From Arion vulgaris (lineage: Eukaryota > Mollusca > Gastropoda > Stylommatophora > Arionidae), in contig CM036775.1 in the NCBI GenBank assembly GCA_020796225.1, forward strand, positions 8,198,171-8,262,170: a stretch of DNA of 64,000 bases. Reading direction: 5' to 3'. Under the pieces are notes generated by a model. That model was not told the DNA's origin. It ran no database searches and was given only the letters and a program-made list of their open reading frames with translations. The translations under genes were made by a program, and so were the position numbers. Of this stretch, positions 11,101-24,800 are shown one piece after another (positions within the stretch are counted from its first letter, which is position 1; each line of letters begins with the position of its first letter).

Positions 11101-14100
11101 CACTTCTAAAGACGCATTAAAACGTCTGTTATTATCTCTCCTTTGTGGGCTAAAGACGTGTTAACACGTTATGCATTGCTACTGTCACTGCTATAAGCGT
11201 GCATTCACGTTTGTGACCTAGAAACAAGAGTAGCTATTTTTAGCTCAGCCTTCAGAAAGTATGTAGTAGCGAAAGGGTTAAGATTCACTTGCGACCCTTT
11301 AGGCACCACCCCTGAACGACCCCTCGTGACTACCTTTCGTGTGGCCCTGTAACTACTCTCTAACAACCCTTTATGATATCCTTGAGATCCACTAACCACC
11401 ACCGCACACCAACGACCTATGACGACTTCCTTTCTTGTAACCTTCTAACCAATCCATAACGACTCACCTACCACCTAACATTAACCCTTTCACTGCTACA
11501 TACTTTCTAAGGCTGAACTAAAAATAGCTACTCTTTGTTGCTGGTCAGAAACTGACTGTATGCCTATAGCAGTGACAGTAGCAATGTATAACGTGTTAAC
11601 ACGTCTTTAAAGTGAATGGGAAAACGTATATATACGTCCTTAGCAGCTAAAGGGTTAAACACAAATACACTATAGCGATAGCTACACATTCACGTGTTCT
11701 AATTAACGGTTCTCATACCTTTACAGCGATACAATCGAAGAGATTCCACTTCAAGAACGTACCCTGACACAGATCAACGACTTAGCTACACAAGTTCAGA
11801 ACCTTCGACAGCCTCGAAAGAAAACAACTTTATCTTTAGCCTTGAAAAGAGCCAGGTATGTTTGTTGCTTTAATTTTAAAATATAAATTACTGTTTATCA
11901 TGTATAATCTTCTTTCTTCTGAGTTCTCACTAGATTGGGATTTTGGATTCTCTAATAAAGGCAGCCATCTGCCTTAGATTATCAGCCACGCCATACAGTT
12001 TGTCTTGGACACTAGTGTAAGTGGGCCACCTACTTTCTTCTCAAGTCTGTATACTGGTGGCAGTTCTGTAGGATATAATTCCTATGATTTCTGCTTCCCG
12101 TTTGTTCCGACCTCTTCCCGCAGTAAGTTTTGGCCACCCTCGTGATGGTCGGTCTGACATTCTTACTGCGTGACTAAATCTCCGAGGCAGATTAGCGACC
12201 GTAGAATCTGTTATCCCATTCCTCATTGTGAGGGTCGTTGCACCATGTTATGCCCCTTACGGCCTGGTGCATCCGTTTTCTGCAAGCATTTGTTTCGGGT
12301 TAGCATTCCCTAGCGGACACGTGCATCCGATTTCAGCCAAACCTCCTTAGTCGCCATCACGACATGCGTTGCAGGTAACAGTGGTTCTATTGTTTACACC
12401 CCAAAATTTGGGCCCCGGTAACCACTCCGGCGATCATCTATAATAATAATAACCGTCCATCGCAAACGATGATGACAACAGCATCATACGTGTGCTGTTG
12501 CACCTCTCTGGTGTGTGCGGAGGTAACTGTAGAGTCAAATCCTAGAACACAATCCCCTATCACAGATGGGGCATACATGTTCAGGGTTAGACATGTGGGT
12601 GTTGTGTGTTCGTTTTTTCATCATCTATACTTAACATTCATCAGCTGGTTGTCACTATCTAGATAGAGCAGGACAGATGATATTGTTTCGACTCAGAACT
12701 GGACATAATAGGCATCTTCTTCTTCTTCTTCAAACGCTCCTTATCGACCACTTGTTAAACCACTCTATGTGATTTAAGCCTAAGGGCGACTGTACGTTGT
12801 GCCAGCTATGCGTCTACAAGTAGGTCAACACATCTGATTTAAGAGACGAGTTTTATTTACTAGGGTAGCGTCCTTAGGCCCATTCCTCAGTCGCCTCTTA
12901 CGACATGTCTTGTAGGTCGCAGTGTTACTATTTTTTGCTTTCCTTGCTGGCCCTGGCCACAGAGGGCGGTCGCAATAGACTGAATGCTCACTTACACCGA
13001 CTAAGACTGGTTCCGTCACAATTATTGTTCCACAGGCACATGTTCCACCGTCCTACACCGCTCTAAAACACGGCATTACATGCAATCACCACAGTTTTGA
13101 AAAAAGAAAGAGTTTAACAGTTCACAGTAAACAGGACTGATCTAAGACAAGTACGGCAATTTAAATACCTCAGAGTCTTGGTAACATCAGATGGCAGATC
13201 AGAAATAAAGAGCAGAATAGGGCAGTCAAAGCAAAGTTCCAGAAAATGAGAAAACACGTAATCACAAAGTACTGTAGTTTTACAAATTACAAAAACAATG
13301 ACAAAATACAGCAACGTTTCGACCAACAAGGTCTTTATCAAGCAAACGAACAACCAGAGTGACAAATTTTAAAAAACAAATGGACGACCAAATACAAATG
13401 TTTCTAATGAAAATCTGGAAATAAAAACGAAAATCTGGGAATAAAAACGAATAACGAAATAAATGTAACACAAAAAAACTCACATAAAAACTAGAAATAG
13501 AACGGAAGAGAAACAATGAAAAATATAGTAAATATATAACTTGAATACATGCAACATATACCCATATAGATATGTTGATGTATTTTGTCATTGTTTTTGT
13601 AATTTGTAAAACTACAGTACTTTGTGATTACGTGTTTTGCCAATCAAATAGTTTTACTGCAGTCTCATATGTATTTTGAGAAAATGAGAAGCATTATATG
13701 CAATAAGTCTTTGTCAATTGAGATCAGAATGAGAGTTTTACAGTGCTACACAGAACCAATACTGACAAACGGATGCGAGTCATGGACAGTAAACAAACGG
13801 ATCGAAAACTCTTCGAGGGCCACAGAGATTTGGATTTACAGAAGAATGATGAGAAACCCATGGACTGCTAAAATGACAAATGTTGAGGTGTTGAATGAGG
13901 TCGACACAGAGGAAGCTTATCATCAATATAAGAAAGAGACAATCATCATTTTCTGACTTGTGATGGAGAAGGGAGGTTTAGAACACATTGTAACAACTGG
14001 TAAAATCGAGGGGAGAGGAGACAGAAGAAGACATCAATCAAGTGCCGTGCCTGCCGGTCATGTCTCTCCACAACTCTCTTTGCTTGGTGCATGTAATCAG

Positions 14101-15839
14101 TTCTGACGTCGATATTTTGTCGAACCATGATGTCAGGCCATCCAACATCTTCTCCCTTTGTCTTCCACGGTCTCCCCTTTCCCCTGAATTTTACCCGTAG
14201 TCACCAAATGTTCTAAACCTTCTCTTCGCATTATATGACCGAAGAACCTTGATTGTCGGATTCTTATTCTTTTGATAAGGTTTCTTTGTGTGCAGGCCTG
14301 ATTTAAAACCTCCACATTTGTTTTCTTTGCAGTCCATGGAATTTTCAGCATTCTTCTGTAAAACCACATCTCTGTGGCTTCCAATGATCGTATTGATTGT
14401 TTGTTCATTGTCCATGATTCGCTGCCATACATAAGAATTGGTTCAATATAGCATTGGAGTACTCGTTTTCGCAATGTCATTGGTAGTGAGTTCACGCATA
14501 GTGTGTTCTTCATTTTCATAGTAAAGCTGCTTTCGTTTGAGCTTTCTACTCTAATCTCTGTTGTACATCTTCCATCTGATGTTAGGAATGTTCCAGATAC
14601 TTGAATCGATGGACTTGTTTCATGTTGTGTTATTTATTTTGATATCACATGTTGGTGTTTTGTTTCTTGAGACAACTATAACTCTGTTTCTTATATTCAT
14701 GCTTAACCTTTCTTTCACTTTATCTCACTAGTATGTCTATCAAGTCTTGTAGGTCTTGTTTCACTTTCTCTCACTAGTATGTCTATCAAGTCTTGTAGAT
14801 CTTGTTCATTTGAAGAAGACATGGAGATAGAAAATTGCGGATAGCCTGACTTTATAGCACGTAAGAGCGTCAACATCTGAGATGATAGCAAACACCAGAG
14901 ACAGAGATTTGTGGAGATGAATGATGGCTTACGGCAGCCGGCACGGTACCTGATGATGAACAGTTAATTCAGTAAACATTGGAAATAAACGACGCTAATT
15001 ACTTTTGTAATTATTTTCTCAGGCAAATGCTTCTGGATTATTCAGTCATAGAATCTCGTGCTTACAACGGTATTCGCAGCGGCAGCATCATTGTCACACT
15101 AACCGACGGTATCACGGAGAATAACAAAGAAATAATTCAGGTAAAAAATAGTTTTTTATTGTCAATTTTAAACCATTGTTTTACTCCAAATTTTTTGAAA
15201 TATTTTAACTGTAAATTCTATGAATTGTTTTGTTTTGTATTTATTTCTTTTAAATTATATGAATTTTTTTTATAGTAAAATCTATACATTTTTTTGTTGT
15301 AAATTCTATAAATGTTTTACATTTTAAAAAATTTTTGGAATTTATTTATTGATCGCTTTTTTGTGTGGTAAATTCTATGAATTTTTTTTTTTTTTTTTTT
15401 AATTCTATGAAATTTGAATTCTTAAAAAATTATATTAATATTTTTTTGGTTTTAAATTCTATAAATTTTTGTTTAATTTTTTTTTTCTAAATACTATGAA
15501 TTTGTATTTTTTAAATGTTGGAAAATGAAATGAACTTTTTACTTTTTTTTAAATTCAATGAATATTTTTTTTATCTACCAATTTTATTTATTTGTTTTGT
15601 TTCTGTAAATTCTATGAATTTTTTTTTAATTGTAGAATTTTAAGAATGTTATTTGCTTTGTAGCTTATATGAATTTTGTTGATTCACAGCAAGTTCATAT
15701 TGATGCAAATATCTTATCAATAAACATGCCGAACTATTCAACAAATTAGGTTTAACTCTACAACAATATTTTAGTTTTAGTGTGCATCTTATAATTTTTA
15801 TTCCCAATAATGATACTATTTTTGTTTTTTTGTTCTTTC

Positions 15840-15880
<41 letters not shown>

Positions 15881-18800
15881 CCCCGCCTAGACTGATGTAC
15901 CAAATTTTCTCATGAATTCTGCTCTTGTTTCTAGGGAATGACCGTTCAGAAGGCAATGTCAAACTACTGAACGTATAAGTGGTGCCTAGACAATCGACGA
16001 CTCATTTGCTGTGGTTGATTTCGTGGTCCTGTAAAAGGACATGCCAGGATTTTCATTTTCATTTATTCTATTTTTAAAATGAAATAAATTGTTATTTACT
16101 TTTGTAATTTGTATAGGAAGCCAAACTGGTCAAAAACAGTGGTATTCTCATCATTAGTCTCAGTATCGAGAAATCGAACCTTGGACTTTTGAAAGATATT
16201 TCCCGGACCGTCCAGAACCACACGGAGGCTATTAAGTGGTCGTCACTAGTCGGTTGTCCAGGTGAGTTATTAACTGATTCAAATGCTATATATATCCTAT
16301 ATTATTGTATGGCTCGAAACATGGACAATAGAACAAGCAGTTAGACGACAGAATTGATGCATTTGAGATGTGGATATTGGAAGGATAGGCAGAGTTTCAT
16401 GGACAGAAAAACAGATTATCTTCTCCAGGCACACATGTCGTTTGATGTGTCCGAAATATTTAATTCTTCTTCTTTTTATGTTCTTTAATAGTCAACTCTC
16501 TTTAATATCAAGCTGTTGCAGAATAGAAGCATTTGTTCTTTCCTTTGCCCATGATATTCTAAGTACTCTTCTGTAACATTTGCATTCAAAGGCATTCATG
16601 ATCTTCTCCGCTGCTTTGTCATTAGCTCATCAGGGACTTGTTTGTCAGGTCACCAAATCATTTAATATGTTGCTGTTTTATGAATTAAATGTCTGATTTC
16701 ACTGTTAATGTTCTATTTTATTCATTACACATTCTGTATTATTCAATTGTTTCTGTTATTTCTGATATTTTCAGCCAAAGTTTTGGACGCTGTACAGAGA
16801 GGCCGCCGTAAGTTTTAACCATTTTCATGTTTATAATTAATTGTTCTTACAAACTAACGTGGTACAACGTACTCACATTCTCGACGAAAACCCACAGATC
16901 ACAAAGTGTGGTTAACTTGGTTGATAAGAACGAACACAAACAAGCAAACAAATAACATTATTTTCTTCGAACGCTCCATATCCACAACTTGTTAAACTAC
17001 TCTTTGTGATTTGAATGTGATCTGAGCCTAAGAGCGATTGTACGTTGTGCAAGTTATGTGCCTACAAGTAGGCCAACACATCCTATTTCTGAGATGATTT
17101 TTATTTATTAGGGTAGCTTCCCTAGGTCCTACATCAGTTACCTCATACTACATGCCTTGTAGGTTGCAGTGGTTCTATTCTTTGCTTCCCATGGGGAGCC
17201 ACGGCATAATACGTGCGGAAACAACATTATAATATTTACCATTTTATCTACCACATTGAAAAAGGAGGGGTGGAGGTGGTAGGTCTCTATGTTGAAGTGA
17301 TTTGGACGTTTGCTTGGGGTTCAAATCTGTTCATATTTTTCTATTTTTTTCTCCCTCGATAGCAATATCATTTGTCATGTGTGTTGCTTCAGTTGAGATT
17401 ATTTTTGGTTTACCTAAAATCTACTAATGGCATTATCATCTACAAATGCAGACATGTCACCATAAACACTAAAAGGGCATTGTTCAACACAATCTTTCTT
17501 CCCACATTATACTATCAGTGCCAAACCTGGACGCTGACATCAAACGATAGAAGAGAACTAGTCACGACAGAGATGAAGTGTCTACGTAGAATGCTGGGAG
17601 TAACAAGAAGAGACCGATTGAGAAATGAAGACATCAGGAAAAAGTGGGAACAACATCAGTACTAGACTTCATCAAGCAACCACAAATTAAACGATTCAGC
17701 CACATAACGAGATTACCATCAGACAGTGATTCTCAAAGAGTAACCCTACTCAACGAATATCAAAGCAGGCATTGAAGTGGGATGCAAAGGGTTCAAGAAA
17801 GAGAGGTCGACCTAAGGAGACCCTGAAACGAACTTTGCTGAGAGAGGCAGGAAATATTCCATGGAGGAGATTGACGAGTTGCTCAGGATAGAGCGGTATG
17901 GAGAAATTACTTGCAGGCCCTATGTAACGTATAACGTACGAGAGGAATTATTATTATTATAACCCTACTCTGATACAAAGCAAAAGGACATCCACGCAAA
18001 AGGTGGAGCTCAGCGTGAACAGAGGTGACAACAACACTGTTTATAAAGAGCACACAAAAGTCCATTCTAGAAATCTTCTTGTCGTGACAATGTGAAGCAA
18101 AACATGATTCGAGATCAGATATAATAAGAAGCTCGTCATTCTCATTTTCTGACTTCTTTGTCGTCTAATTCCTTATCGTCTTCTAACTTTCCTCAGAATG
18201 TAGAGACTTCTTAATGGTCATGGATGGTTCAGACAGCGTCTTACTTCATCAAGAGGTCGTGAGACAGTACCTGACTCATCTATCTCTCCGCTACAGACGA
18301 GTATCCAATGCTATTGGGATCAACATCTACGGGACTGACTCACAATTTCAAGCATCGAATACACGAATCAGGGTAACATATTTCTTGTATTATTCTATAG
18401 ACTAAATTAAAATACAGATTATAAATACAATCTTTATACCAACACTGTACTACCAGTGCCAAACATGGACACTGACAAAAGAACAAGAAATGAAAATGTG
18501 ATGACTGAGGAAATGAGATGATTGAGGAAAGCGGTAAATAAAACAAGAAGAGACAATATAAGTGCCAAACATGGCCTCTGACTAAGACACAAGAAAGAAA
18601 GATTACAACGTGAAATTAGATGTCTACGAAAAGCTGTCAGCGTTACAAGGAGAGATAGAGTGAGAAACGAGAATATCAGAAGCATCGTTGGTACTATACC
18701 ATGCATACAATACATCGAGAAGCAAAGATTCAAGTAGTTCGGCCATTTAATGAGAATGGAACCACATTTACTACCATCACGTGCCTATAATAATCGACAC

Positions 18801-21800
18801 TCAGGGCGCAGAGCACGAGGCAGGCCAGAACACAATGGATAGATAACATCTCAGAGTCCCTGCGAAAGCATGGACTGACAACGTCAAGCGCAACACACCT
18901 GGCACAAGATAGGAAACTAACTCTCCCACGACGCTTCACGGCAAATGTGGTTAAGATAAGATAAGATAAGACAATATAAGAAATGAGGAAATTAGAAGAA
19001 CAGTCGGAACGACACCGACTATTTTAGATTCATTGGAAAACAGAGACTCAAATGGTTTGGCCACTTGGTGAGATTGAACTCAATACACAGTTGCAGAGCG
19101 TACAACCTGAAAATGAAATCATCAAGAGGAAGGGGCAGATCAAGAAAAATATGGAATGTGTAGTTATAATAATAATCAATTTATACGTTACATAGGGCCT
19201 GCAAACAATTTTTCCATACCGCTCTATCCTGGGCAACTCGCTCAATTTCCTCCATGGAACTGAGGCCGATATTTCTTGTCTCTCTCAGCATCTCAGCAAA
19301 ATTCGTTTCAGGGTCACCTTAGGTCGTCCTCTGTTTCTTGATATTCGTTGATCGTTTCTCCTCAAGGTGTGTCCAACATATCTCCATCTTCTCTTTCCTA
19401 TATCAGTTGTTACTAGTATTTGACCAGACATTTCTCTGATGTCATCACATCTGAATTCGCTGCATTTTAATGTGTAGTTGCATACATCTTAACCCTTTCG
19501 CTGCTAAGGACGTATATATCGTTTTCCATTCATTTCAAAGACGCATTAAGACGTCTGTTTTATCTCTCTCTCTTGACCTAAAGACGTGTTAACATGTTAT
19601 ACATTGCTACTGTCACTGCTATAGGTGTACATTCACGTTTGTGACTTAAAACAAGAGATAGCTATTTTTAGCTCAGCCTTCCAGAAAGTATGTAGCAGCG
19701 ATCTTAAAACTCCACAATACCACAGTATATCAAGCAACCAAGCGTGCTCTATCTCAGAAACCGATCATCAGTTAAAACTGCTACTTCTTCTTCTTCTTCA
19801 CCTTTCAAATCCCTACGGAGCACAGGTCTTCATACTAACGCTTAGTTTACGCATGCAAGGCAAGTACTTCCAGTATAAGGATGAGGTTGAGGCCGTTACT
19901 GCTGCCCTCAATTGGCTGACTGTGACTTCATTTACTTGGACCGTTGTTGTATCTGTCCTTAAGTCGATGATTCACAGGATCCATAATGGTAGGTTTCGGT
20001 ATGAGTGAATGTTGAGACTTTTCCAACCTCCAGAGGTTCAAGTGGATCTACTGTCCTGATTATGCGGGTGTTCACGACAACCAGAGAGCGGACATGCTTG
20101 CATCGAAAGCATCGATTGTTGGGGAGTTTAGGATTGATAAGGGGGATGTTCTTCGATCTTTTGGTGACATTTTTTTATCTTCTGTTTCTTTCTTTCTCGA
20201 ATCCGGTTTGCCTCACAGCGTCAGGTCAAGAAGATATTTCTTAAACGGGCCCTTGTATGCGCTTCGTAGATAGTGTCTTTCGTCGCCTCTGTTATCTCTG
20301 AAGTCTATCTTTTGCGTGGCCCACCTTTTGCTTTGTTCCCATTGTATCGGAGCAGCATTGCTCTTTGAGGTGTACTGTCTGTTGGTAATCTGCTTACGTG
20401 GCCGAACGATTTAATTTGTTGTTTCTTGATGAAGTCTAGTACTGATGTTGTAACCACTTTTTTCTGATGTCTTCATTTCTCAACCGGTCATTCCTTTACA
20501 CCTAGCTTTTGCGTAGACACTTCATCTCTGTCCTGACTATTGGTTATTGGTTACTAAACTGACGTCATTGCACTCCGGGCAGACCCATAGGTGCTCAGTC
20601 TCCCCAACAGATATCGAAGAGTATGCATACTGATGGTTCCTGTGGCTCGCTTATTAAACACACCTCTCACTCTGCCTCTCAGGCATCCAGTTCGACTTGA
20701 ACAACGGGTTGACTAGTTTTCTTCTATCATTTGTTGTCAGTGATGAGGACACTAAAATTGACGTTGAATCAATTCATCGATTTAGGGAGTTTGGAATTAT
20801 ACGATGTACAAATAAAGCTGGATGCTTGATGGGCACAGATAGTAGTGAATTTATCAAGCGAGTTACATGAACCATCTCCTCCTTCTTCTTCTTTGCGTTC
20901 GTTCTTTACGACCAATTTTAATCACTCTTTGTGATATGTTTGATCTTTGCCAAGAACGTGTATACGTTGCACATTGGTTTGGTAGGCCTCTAAACGCATA
21001 GACTTCTACAAGTTTAGGACACGTGCATCCGATTTCAGCCAAATCTCCTTAGTCGACTCTTACGACATGCGTGGCAGGTAACAGTGGTTCTATTCTTTAC
21101 ACCCCAAAATTTGGGCCCGGTAACCACTCGGGCGACATGAACCATCATTATGTAGGGGTTTCTTTGGCTTAGAGGTAAGGTACTCGTCTATCGTGCCAAA
21201 AGTAACAGGTTTGCTCCCTCGTGGAGCCATTTGGATATATTTTAGAGCTCCCTGATTATAGTCTAGGTTCCTAGTACTATCGGAGACGGACGATAACACG
21301 TAGAGCCCGTGTTCAATTTGAGCAAGTAAAAGAACCCTTGGCGGTTTAAAATCGAGAAGAGCTGCATGGGCAAAATATATTTTAAAACATTTTTAATTCC
21401 TACAAACATATCTACACCATCTTCAAAATTACATCGGGGATCCTCGACGGTGCTACGAAGTTCGTACACTGCAGCTGCTTCTTCTTCTTCTTCTTTGCGT
21501 TCGCCCGCTGTCAATGCAGGTGGAAGTCATGACACCCTGGTATTGCGCTTCTGAGTTTTGCGGGATGCCTGTTACCATTTTACATGCCTCCGCCTTTTTC
21601 TTTAATTATGGATCTTTTGTGTCTTTTATTGGTTGTTTTTTTTTTTCTTTGTTTTGTAAATTTGTTTGATCATTTTTGTCTTTTTTCTTCTTTGCTTTTT
21701 TTTCTTATTTATTTATTTTTATTTTCTTTTTTTATGTTTTGTTATTTTTTCGCCATTTTGTGTCCTTTTTCTTTTTTTTTTTTTTCAATTTTTTGGTTTT

Positions 21801-24800
21801 TTTAATTATTTGTTTTTCATTTATTTGTCTTTTTTCATTTTTCGTCTTTATGTTTTACACTGTTTTTGTCTACCTATTTAAAATATTATTTTTGTCTTTT
21901 GTTCTTTTTTCGTTTTAATTTTAAATTTTTCTTCTTTTTTTATTTTGCTTTATATTTTGTTCCCTTTTGTCTTTTTTAAAACTTTTTTCTATTTTTTTAT
22001 CCTTTTTTTAAATTTGTTTCATTTTTCTTTTTTTTTTTAAAACTTTTTTTGCATTTTCTTACATTTTCTAATAACCAAACTAAAAAGTTTGTAATATAAA
22101 TATAACAATAATATAACTAATTGCTTCTCAGCTGGAAGAGAACAAGTATGACCTGGTGGAGAAAATACGTCAAAAACTGATGTTTCCTACATCAGGAGGT
22201 ACCGGCACTGACCGAGCTGTCTCCCAGTCTGTGACGATGCTGGACGATGATATCAGAGGCAAATCTTCTGCTCTGGTTCTAGTTACAGACGGATTAACAC
22301 TTGATCGTCAGGCAACAAGGGATGTGAGTTACTCTTCTTGATACATCTCATTCTTGGCTGTTTATTTATCATCTGTTGTTGTATTACATGACTGTTTTAT
22401 CATCATTTGTATCATCATCTGTTGTATCATCAATTAATGAATCATCAATTGTGCAGGGTAACGAGCGTGCTGACTTTCTTGCAAACAATGCCCCAACTCA
22501 AGCGGGCAGAAGTATATATAGAGCCGATATCATCAATGCGGCACGCTGTCAATTATGTGATATTGGCAAGTTTGAGACACTGGAACGAGTTCGAGAATTA
22601 TGCGTTAAGTTTGGACATGCCAGACAGTGTCGTCTTGGTGGAAGAGAGAGAAGATATACTAATCAACTTCTCATGGGTACGGTGAGCAAATAGACTTTAG
22701 GATGGCTGCTGCAGCGAGGACAGAGCACGAATGGGAATGCCCAATGTACCATGACGTCAATCGCATAACATAACATCATCAATTGTTGCATACCGATAGG
22801 TGCGGCACGACGGCAAAATCACGAGAGAAAACCCAGTAGATACATCAATCAACAGAGAACGGGAGTTGTTAGTCTAAACATACTGAGATACATGCTTGGG
22901 AGGAGATGGGATAAATTATGTACATGCCCGATGTGCAGTGCCGGATTAGGCTAGCGCGGGGCCCGTAGCAAATTTTAGCGCGGGGCCCTAGGTTTTGTAT
23001 GATAATAAAATAAAACACAACTTTTACAAACAAACTTGTCTCGATTTAATGTGAGCAAATTTAGAGATAATACTAAACAAATCAATTTCTCTAAGTAAAT
23101 TCAATGTTCAACGACATAAGGTGAGGTTATTTAGACGATCTTGTCCCATCGTGTTTCTTAACTCACTTTTATACGCTTTAATGTCGAAAAAGAACGTTCT
23201 CCGCTGCAGTTAGTAATCATTAAAGACAAATAAATTCGTAAGACTATTTCTACATTTGGGAAACACGACTCTAATGAATTTTCATTACAAGTTTATTAAA
23301 TTGCAGTTCAAGAGCCTCATGCTTTTCGTTGCTAATAGCAGCAGCTACATTAGTTTTACAGCAGTAGACGACTAAGATGGTTGGGACATGCGAGAAGAAT
23401 GGAAACTTGCCGCATACCAAAACAAATGTTGTTCTGTGAACTTTCGGAGGAAGAGGCACCAGGGCAGACCGCTGCTCAGATATAAAGATGTCTGCAAAAC
23501 CTCAATGAAAAACATTTCTATAGGTCCCAGCACATGGGAAGGACTAGCTGATGACAGAGTTGTGTGGAAAGCCAAATTACGAAAGGGCGCAGAGTCTTTT
23601 GAGAAGAGACTTATGTATGAGCTGAACGACAAGAGAAAAGCGAAAACTCAGAAGTTGTCACAGTAAAACACTTGCCAATTGACCGTCTGTAAAGATGAAA
23701 AAGGCTATAGACATTAGTTTTAAGAAGTTCAATGAACTGCATAAGTTAGTCGCCTAGGCTTTCTTCCAAATCCTCTTGGTAAGAGCTGACAATATTTGGA
23801 GTTCTTTTCAAGATCTCTTCCTCTGTAATATATTTTAACTGCCGGAGTATTCCAAATACACCAGTCACTCTATGGTACAGCCTAAATCAATAACTTTGCA
23901 AACAAAACAGAACAGTTGTCCTTTAGTTTCTGTATAACACCACCAATCTCTCACGTGAGTTTTGTTTGTTGGTGTATGTGTGTATGTGAAAAACGACGTT
24001 TGATAAAATCGTGGATTGTTTGAAGTTGTTTGGCCATTCACCAATATCGTTGGAGTACATTTTACTTTCGTTGTGTTTTTGGCTTGTAGATGATGTTGCT
24101 ACATTAGAAGCATTTGCTGTGCTTTCTGTCTCTCTTTGGCTTGAAGATGATATGGCTAAATTGGAAGGACTTGCTGTTCATTCGATTTCAGTTTGTCTGG
24201 TGGAAAATGTGGCTAAATCGTGAAGAGTTGCTGATCTTAATGGTAGTATTGGTAATGATGATTCTTCTAAGGCACTGCTTTCATCTACTACACAGTGGGA
24301 CACGTCTTCTGTATTTTCTGCTTCGATTTCTTTGGATTCAGCACCATCACAAACGACATCTAAAAATTCAGACAGCTTGCGTGTTTTTTGATATAACATC
24401 TGGTTATTTTTCCATTTTCATCTGTCACATAGGCGCGGGCCCCCTAGAAGCGCGGGCCCGTAGCATTTGCTACTTCTGCTACTAGGCTAATCCGGCTCTG
24501 CCGATGTGCAATGAAGATGACCCTCAAATGAACAATTGGTGTGTCATTGTATCATCACTTGTGTATCTGTATAGTTAGCTCTGTACTATATTGTTCAGAA
24601 ACATGGACAACCTACTCAAGGCGTGAGAGGAGGCTTAACATGTTTCACATTCGATGTCTCCGAAAGATTATGAACATCAGGTGGTACGGTAAGATAACCG
24701 ACTCTGAAGTACAGCAGCGTGCAAGCTTGTCGTAGCATATGGGAATCCTCAGCAGTATAAGACTAAGATGGCTAGAAATGTAAGAAGAATGGACAATACA

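Noticed and set aside
21584..21918. Three overlapping hydrophobic frames that look like membrane proteins
   Set aside because: They lie in a poly-T-rich tract; the F/L/S/V-only content is what such DNA encodes by chance.
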